Shown here piece by piece: positions 59,732 to 64,000 of a DNA stretch of 64,000 bases. The notes beneath the pieces are model-generated. The model was given only the letters and a program-made list of their open reading frames with translations, ran no database searches and was not told the DNA's origin. Each line of letters starts with the position of its first letter. Positions within the stretch are counted from its first letter, which is position 1. The position numbers and the translations under genes are program-made. The stretch comes from Streptomyces katrae (GTDB lineage Bacteria; Actinomycetota; Actinomycetes; Streptomycetales; Streptomycetaceae): contig NZ_JNZY01000001.1 in the NCBI RefSeq assembly GCF_000717655.1, positions 62,001 to 126,000 of the forward strand, in the 5' to 3' direction.

Positions 59732-59863
59732 CTAGAAGCCCACGCCCAGCACGTACACGACCACCACCATCGCGAGGACGACCACCAGGGTCATCCGCCG
59801 GACCATCGCCTGCACGTCGCGCATGTCCTTCGGCGGCTCGTTCTTCGGGTCTGACCAGAGCAT
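59732..59863 (-). CDS. 43-residue single-helix membrane protein
   Basis: A short ORF with a polar N-terminus ([20 protein letters not shown], then VRRMT) and a single hydrophobic helix ([18 protein letters not shown]) to the C-terminus, so an N-in single-pass protein. It lies between the carboxylase epsilon gene and maf on the same strand. From memory it resembles a small Streptomyces protein annotated as morphogenic membrane protein MmpB; this is tentative. Confidence 0.65.
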   Translation of the reverse strand: MLWSDPKNEPPKDMRDVQAMVRRMTLVVVLAMVVVVYVLGVGF

Positions 59864-59890
59864 GCCTCGATCCTGGCCCCGGCGACCGGA

Positions 59891-59922
59891 GTGGCGCCTG
59901 AGTACGCGTACTCAGGCGCCAC
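59891..59922. terminator. Perfect 32-bp palindrome between accE-like and maf operons
   Basis: A 32-base perfect palindrome (centre GTACGCGTAC, arms GTGGCGCCTGAGTACG and its complement), 37 bases past the epsilon-subunit stop and 28 bases before the small membrane protein start. A hairpin with no loop is expected; it may terminate the carboxylase operon or act as an operator. Confidence 0.6.
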
Positions 59923-59958
59923 GGTCCGTTCACGCCATCTTCACCACCGGAAGGCGGC

Positions 59959-60168
59959 CTAACCGGGCCAGTAGGTACGCGCCCACGCGCGCGGCCCCGG
60001 CTGCGGCAGCGTCCGCCGCGCCACCCGGGCCGGCGCCGACCAGTCGTCCGCCACCCGCGGCGCGTCCGACGGTGCCGAGGCCAGCACCGCCGCGCGCGCT
60101 TGGACCACCGCCAGTGCGGCGGCCAGCTCCTCGGGCGTCGGATTCCCCTTGACGACCTTGATCACCAC
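59959..60168 (-). CDS. accE: Acyl-CoA carboxylase epsilon subunit
   Basis: 69 residues. VIKVVKGNPTPEELAAALAV is the family signature of the short actinobacterial epsilon (PccE/AccE) subunit, which binds between alpha and beta chains and boosts activity; the C-terminal WSAPARVARRTLPQPGP.W segment is also typical. It lies 13 bases beyond the beta-subunit stop, so the two form an operon. Start GTG at 60168, with a second GTG next to it. Confidence 0.9.
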   Translation of the reverse strand: MVIKVVKGNPTPEELAAALAVVQARAAVLASAPSDAPRVADDWSAPARVARRTLPQPGPRAWARTYWPG

Positions 60169-60180
60169 AGGACTGACCTC

Positions 60181-61776
60181 CTACAGGGGGATGTTGCCGT
60201 GCTTCTTGGGGGGCAGGGACTCGCGCTTGGTGCGCAGCTGGCGCAGCCCCTTGACCACGTGGGCCCGCGTCTCGGACGGCATGGTCACCGCGTCGATGTA
60301 ACCGCGCTCGGCGGCCGTGTACGGGTTCAGCAGGGCGTCCTCGTACTCGGTGATGAGCCGGGCCCGGGTCTCCTCGGCGTTGCCCGCCTCCTCCGCCTCG
60401 GCGATGGCACGGCGGTGCAGGATGTTGACCGCGCCCTGCGCGCCCATGACGGCGATCTGGGCGGTCGGCCAGGCCAGGTTCAGGTCCGCGCCGAGGTGCT
60501 TGGAGCCCATGACGTCGTACGCGCCGCCGAACGCCTTGCGGGTGATGACGGTGATCAGGGGGACGGTGGCCTCGGCGTACGCGTAGATCAGCTTCGCGCC
60601 GCGCCGGATGATTCCGTTGTACTCCTGGTCCGTGCCCGGCAGGAAGCCCGGCACGTCCACGAACGTCAGCACCGGGATGTTGAAGGCGTCGCACGTCCGC
60701 ACGAAGCGGGCGGCCTTCTCGGAGGCGTTGATGTCCAGGCAGCCGGCGAACTGCATCGGCTGGTTGGCGACGATGCCCACCGGGTGCCCCTCGACCCGGC
60801 CGAAGCCGGTGAGGATGTTCGGCGCGAAGAGCGCCTGCGTCTCCAGGAACTCCGCGTCGTCGAGCACGTGCTCGATCACGGTGTGCATGTCGTACGGCTG
60901 GTTCGCGCTGTCCGGGATCAGGACGTCGAGCTCGCGGTCGGCCTCGGTGACCTCGGTGTCCGCCTCCTCCGGGAAGGCGGGCGGCTCGGAGAGGTTGTTC
61001 GACGGCAGGTACGCCAGCAGGTTCTTGACGTACTCGATGGCGTCCTTCTCGTCCCCGGCCATGTGGTGGGCCACGCCCGAGGTGGAGTTGTGGGTGCGGG
61101 CGCCGCCCAGCTCCTCGAAGCCCACGTCCTCGCCGGTGACGGTCTTGATGACGTCCGGGCCGGTGATGAACATGTGCGAGGTCTGGTCGACCATCACGGT
61201 GAAGTCGGTGATGGCGGGGGAGTACACGGCGCCGCCGGCGCACGGGCCCACGATCAGGCTGATCTGCGGAATGACGCCCGAGGCGTGCACGTTCCGGCGG
61301 AAGATCTCGCCGTACATGCCCAGGGCGCTGACGCCCTCCTGGATGCGGGCGCCGCCGGAGTCGTTGATGCCGACGAGCGGGCAGCCGGTCTTCAGCGCGA
61401 AGTCCATGACCTTCATGATCTTCTGGCCGTAGACCTCGCCGAGGGCCCCGCCGAAGACGGTGAAGTCCTGCGAGAACACGGCCACCGGGCGGCCGTCCAC
61501 CGTGCCGTAGCCGGTGACGACGCCGTCGCCGTAGGGGCGGGTCTTCTCCAGCCCGAAGTTGGTCGACCGGTGCCGGGCGAACTCGTCGAGCTCGACGAAG
61601 GACCCCTCGTCCAGCAGCAGGGCGACCCGCTCACGTGCCGTCAGCTTCCCCTTGGCGTGCTGCTTCTCCACCGCGCGCGCTGACCCGGCGTGAGTGGCTT
61701 CGTCGATGCGGCGCTGCAGGTCCGCGATCTTGCCCGCGGTCGTGTGCATGTCGATCGGCTCTGAGGGTTGTGACAT
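60181..61776 (-). CDS. pccB: Propionyl/acetyl-CoA carboxylase beta subunit (carboxyltransferase)
   Basis: 531 residues. Transfers CO2 from biotin to propionyl- or acetyl-CoA. Crotonase-fold carboxyltransferase with two halves: [49 protein letters not shown] (acyl-CoA loop), [20 protein letters not shown], then the C-terminal half with [20 protein letters not shown] and [20 protein letters not shown]. As in PccB, residue Asp/Ile at the specificity position (here AGGAVYSP...TDF) suggests propionyl-CoA preference, which I cannot settle. ATG at 61776 with GGGAG upstream. It is divergent from birA. Confidence 0.93.
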   Translation of the reverse strand: MSQPSEPIDMHTTAGKIADLQRRIDEATHAGSARAVEKQHAKGKLTARERVALLLDEGSFVELDEFARHRSTNFGLEKTRPYGDGVVTGYGTVDGRPVAVFSQDFTVFGGALGEVYGQKIMKVMDFALKTGCPLVGINDSGGARIQEGVSALGMYGEIFRRNVHASGVIPQISLIVGPCAGGAVYSPAITDFTVMVDQTSHMFITGPDVIKTVTGEDVGFEELGGARTHNSTSGVAHHMAGDEKDAIEYVKNLLAYLPSNNLSEPPAFPEEADTEVTEADRELDVLIPDSANQPYDMHTVIEHVLDDAEFLETQALFAPNILTGFGRVEGHPVGIVANQPMQFAGCLDINASEKAARFVRTCDAFNIPVLTFVDVPGFLPGTDQEYNGIIRRGAKLIYAYAEATVPLITVITRKAFGGAYDVMGSKHLGADLNLAWPTAQIAVMGAQGAVNILHRRAIAEAEEAGNAEETRARLITEYEDALLNPYTAAERGYIDAVTMPSETRAHVVKGLRQLRTKRESLPPKKHGNIPL

Positions 61777-61907
61777 CGGGGTCGCGGCTCCCTGTGTGGT
61801 GTCAACTGCCTGGTCAATTGATTGACTACTGCTGGCTACTGGTGCGTAGCGTATCGGCGGGCATGGCGCTCGGCAGTGCGGCGTTTGACACACCTACTGT
61901 GGGTTGC

Positions 61908-62786
61908 ATGACGCCATCAGATGCATCAGGAGGGGCTCCGTCCGGAGCCGCCGCCGGCCGCTGGTCGAGCCTCGACCGGCCGCCGCTGAACGCCGCCGCG
62001 CTGGAGCGGGCCCTCGTCGGGGACGGGGGGCTGTGGTCCTCGGTCGAGGTGGTCGCCGCCACCGGGTCCACCAACACCGATCTCGCGGCCCGGGCCGGGC
62101 AGCTGCCCGAGGGGGCCGTGCTCGTCGCCGAGGAGCAGACCGCCGGGCGCGGGCGGCTCGACCGGAGCTGGGTCGCGCCCCCCCGGTCCGGGCTGTTCTT
62201 CTCCGTCCTGCTCAAGCCGGGCGACTCCGTACCGCAGGAGCGGTGGGGGTGGCTGACCCTGCTGGCCGGGGTGGCCGCCGCGAGCGGGGTGTCGCGGGCC
62301 GCGGGCGTGGACACGGCCCTCAAATGGCCCAACGACCTGCTGATCACCGTGGAGGGGGAGGAACGCAAGACCGGCGGCATCCTCGCCGAACGGGTCAGCG
62401 ACGGGGTCGTCCTCGGGATCGGGCTCAACGTCACCCTCACCGAGGACGAGCTGCCCGTACCGGAAGCCGGGTCGCTGATCCTCGCGAAGGCCGCCGTGAC
62501 GGACCGGGAACCCCTGCTGAAGGCCGTACTGCGGTCCCTGGAGCACTGGTACGGGCAATGGCGGGCGGCGGGCGGGGACCCGGCCGCCAGCGGGCTCCAG
62601 GAGGCGTACGCGGCGGACTGCGTCACGCTCGGCCGGCACGTACGGGCGGACCTGCCCGGCGGCCGCACGCTCACCGGGACGGCCGAAGCGGTGGACGCGG
62701 ACGGGCGGCTCGTCGTACGGACGGCGGAGGACCGGCACGAGACCGTGGGGGCCGGGGACGTGGTGCATCTGCGGTCGGTGCGGTAG
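61908..62786 (+). CDS. birA: Biotin--[acetyl-CoA-carboxylase] ligase
   Basis: 292 residues. Joins biotin to the carrier domain of acyl-CoA carboxylase alpha chain. Visible: SVEVVAATGSTNTDLAARAG, VLVAEEQTAGRGRLDRSWVA (biotinyl-AMP binding GRGRxxRxW), LKWPNDLLITVEGEERKTGG with the conserved Lys, and GIGLNVTL. No N-terminal DNA-binding domain is present, so it is not a repressor. ATG at 61908 is chosen. Its location near the carboxylase genes fits: it modifies the product of the gene at 56415-58169. Confidence 0.92.
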   Translation: MTPSDASGGAPSGAAAGRWSSLDRPPLNAAALERALVGDGGLWSSVEVVAATGSTNTDLAARAGQLPEGAVLVAEEQTAGRGRLDRSWVAPPRSGLFFSVLLKPGDSVPQERWGWLTLLAGVAAASGVSRAAGVDTALKWPNDLLITVEGEERKTGGILAERVSDGVVLGIGLNVTLTEDELPVPEAGSLILAKAAVTDREPLLKAVLRSLEHWYGQWRAAGGDPAASGLQEAYAADCVTLGRHVRADLPGGRTLTGTAEAVDADGRLVVRTAEDRHETVGAGDVVHLRSVR

Positions 62787-62916
62787 CCCGGCCGCAGCTG
62801 CAGGGAGTGGGGAGTGAGCTACGGCACACCTGCCGTATGGTTTAGGCGATCCCGGTCCTCCCGGTGATCACCCGGTTCGGCAGGGCAGTGCGCACGGAAT
62901 GGACAGGAGGCGGCCC

Positions 62917-64000
62917 TTGACCGTCGGCGACTCTACGTCCAGCGCGTCCGCCCCCCGGCCCGGCGGCCAGGGGTCCACCGGCTCGGGGTCCACCGGTCCG
63001 GGCACGCCCATCGGGCGCGACCAGCACACTCCCCACCACGAGGTCGACCACACCGCACAGCCGACGGCGGACCCGCTCGCCATCCGGCTGGAGCAGCTGA
63101 TCCTGGGCGCGGAGCGCCGGTACACACCCTTCCAGGCGGCCCGCAGCGCCGGTGTCTCGATGGAGCTCGCCTCCCGCTTCTGGCGGGCGATGGGCTTCGC
63201 CGACATCGGCCAGGCCAAGGCCCTGACCGAGGCGGACGTACTGGCGCTGCGCCGGCTCGCCGGCCTCGTCGAGGCCGGGCTGCTGAGCGAGCCGATGGCC
63301 GTGCAGGTGGCGCGGTCCACCGGGCAGACCACCGCCCGGCTGGCGGAATGGCAGATCGATTCCTTCCTGGAGGGGCTGACGGAGCCGCCCGAGCCGGGAA
63401 TGACCCGTACGGAGGTCACGTACCCGCTGGTCGAGCTGCTGCTGCCGGAGCTGGAGGAGTTCCTCGTCTACGTGTGGCGCCGCCAGCTGGCGGCGGCCAC
63501 CGGCCGGGTCGTGCAGGTGGCGGACGACGAGGAGATGGTCGACCGGCGGCTCGCGGTGGGCTTCGCGGACCTGGTCGGCTTCACCCGGCTGACGCGGCGG
63601 CTGGAGGAGGAGGAGCTCGGCGAGCTCGTCGAGTCCTTCGAGACGACCTCCGCGGACCTGGTGGCCGCGCACGGCGGCCGGCTGATCAAGACGCTCGGCG
63701 ACGAGGTCCTGTACTGCGCCGACGACGCGGCGACGGCGGCGGAGATCGCGCTGCGGCTGATCGAGACGATGGAAGCCGATGCCCAGATGCCGGAGCTGCG
63801 CGTCGGCATAGCGTTCGGGACGGTGACGACCCGGATGGGCGACGTCTTCGGGACCACCGTGAACCTGGCCTCGCGGCTGACGTCGATAGCCCCGAAGGAC
63901 GCGGTGCTGGTCGACGGGGCGATGGCGGAGGAACTGGGCAGGACGGGCGCGGCGCCGGTCTCGGAGAAGGAGGCCGAGGCCGAGGAGGGCGGCGGGACGT
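62917..64000 (+). CDS. cya: Adenylate cyclase (partial, C-terminus off the window)
   Basis: 361 residues visible before the right edge. Class III cyclase: N-terminal disordered Gly/Ser/Thr segment, a helical region (PLAIRLEQLILGAERRYTPF, QAARSAGVSMELASRFWRAM, ADIGQAKALTEADVLALRRL), and the catalytic domain beginning LAVGFADLVGFTRLTRRLEE with metal-binding Asp, KTLGDEVLYCADDAATAAEI, and VGIAFGTVTTRMGDVFGTTV. Matches the S. coelicolor cya product closely. TTG at 62917 has AGGAGG six bases upstream. In S. coelicolor, cAMP from this enzyme is needed for spore germination and affects development. Confidence 0.93.
   Translation, partial: MTVGDSTSSASAPRPGGQGSTGSGSTGPGTPIGRDQHTPHHEVDHTAQPTADPLAIRLEQLILGAERRYTPFQAARSAGVSMELASRFWRAMGFADIGQAKALTEADVLALRRLAGLVEAGLLSEPMAVQVARSTGQTTARLAEWQIDSFLEGLTEPPEPGMTRTEVTYPLVELLLPELEEFLVYVWRRQLAAATGRVVQVADDEEMVDRRLAVGFADLVGFTRLTRRLEEEELGELVESFETTSADLVAAHGGRLIKTLGDEVLYCADDAATAAEIALRLIETMEADAQMPELRVGIAFGTVTTRMGDVFGTTVNLASRLTSIAPKDAVLVDGAMAEELGRTGAAPVSEKEAEAEEGGGT

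Noticed and set aside
59901..59912. GTACGCGTAC inside the 32-bp palindrome as another copy of the nucleoside operator
   Set aside because: The central sequence differs from CTACGCGCGTAG in length and spacing, and the adjoining genes are unrelated to nucleosides.

Overview
The window is high-GC, gene-dense DNA with strong third-position G/C bias, many GTG/TTG starts and ATGA/GTGA/TGATG overlaps. Recognised gene sets (sdhCDAB, afsQ1/afsQ2/sigQ, an acyl-CoA carboxylase locus with an epsilon subunit, a class III adenylate cyclase) and their order point to a Streptomyces chromosome. The order matches, from memory, a conserved core segment of S. coelicolor (roughly SCO4855 to SCO4928). No rRNA, tRNA, CRISPR array or intact insertion sequence was seen.

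Layout. 1-2.7 kb: the start of a kinase-fold protein, a secreted CAP-domain protein, a membrane protein and a Uma2-family remnant. 2.8-6.3 kb: the succinate dehydrogenase operon (minus strand). 6.4-10.4 kb: an unusual OHCU-decarboxylase homologue, an ECF-type sigma factor with a membrane partner, and an L,D-transpeptidase lipoprotein. 10.9-13.2 kb: an acyl-CoA mutase large subunit and a LeuE-type exporter. 13.2-20.2 kb: a divergent cluster for a nonulosonic (sialic/Kdn-like) acid and its transfer, with a NeuB-like synthase, a CMP-sugar synthetase, a GT2 and three polysialyltransferase or capsule-like transferases. 20.3-21.5 kb: an M20 amidohydrolase.

21.7-28.8 kb is a nucleoside uptake and salvage block: BMP lipoprotein, ABC ATPase, two permeases, cytidine deaminase and pyrimidine nucleoside phosphorylase. 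Adenosine deaminase (36.8 kb), deoC plus two aldehyde dehydrogenase genes (41.8-45.1 kb), a phospho-sugar mutase and purine nucleoside phosphorylase (50.4-52.9 kb) complete the route from imported nucleosides to free bases, pentose or deoxyribose phosphate, glyceraldehyde-3-phosphate and acetaldehyde. These scattered units share a 12-bp palindrome, CTACGCGCGTAG, at six places just upstream of the genes. This is the strongest regulatory signal in the window.

Between the salvage genes lie more variable segments: STAS protein, ECF sigma with SnoaL-like tail, second L,D-transpeptidase, MFS/LysR pair, LuxR-type regulator, cupin, alpha/beta hydrolase, small secreted proteins, PspC, VanZ and PH-domain proteins. 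They also hold three degraded genes (Uma2, ATP-grasp, class F sortase) and a 166-bp MITE-like element. 46.4-50.0 kb carries sigQ divergent from afsQ1-afsQ2-lipoprotein, with an AfsQ1-type box between them. 53.0-56.2 kb has a gamma-glutamylcyclotransferase-like protein, LpdA-type quinone reductase and a DeoR regulator. 56.4-62.8 kb has the acyl-CoA carboxylase alpha chain, a membrane protein, maf, a 43-residue membrane protein, the epsilon and beta carboxylase subunits and birA, whose product probably biotinylates the alpha chain. The window ends inside the adenylate cyclase gene.

Starts, families and functions were read directly from sequence. Similarities to named proteins are from memory, without database searches.
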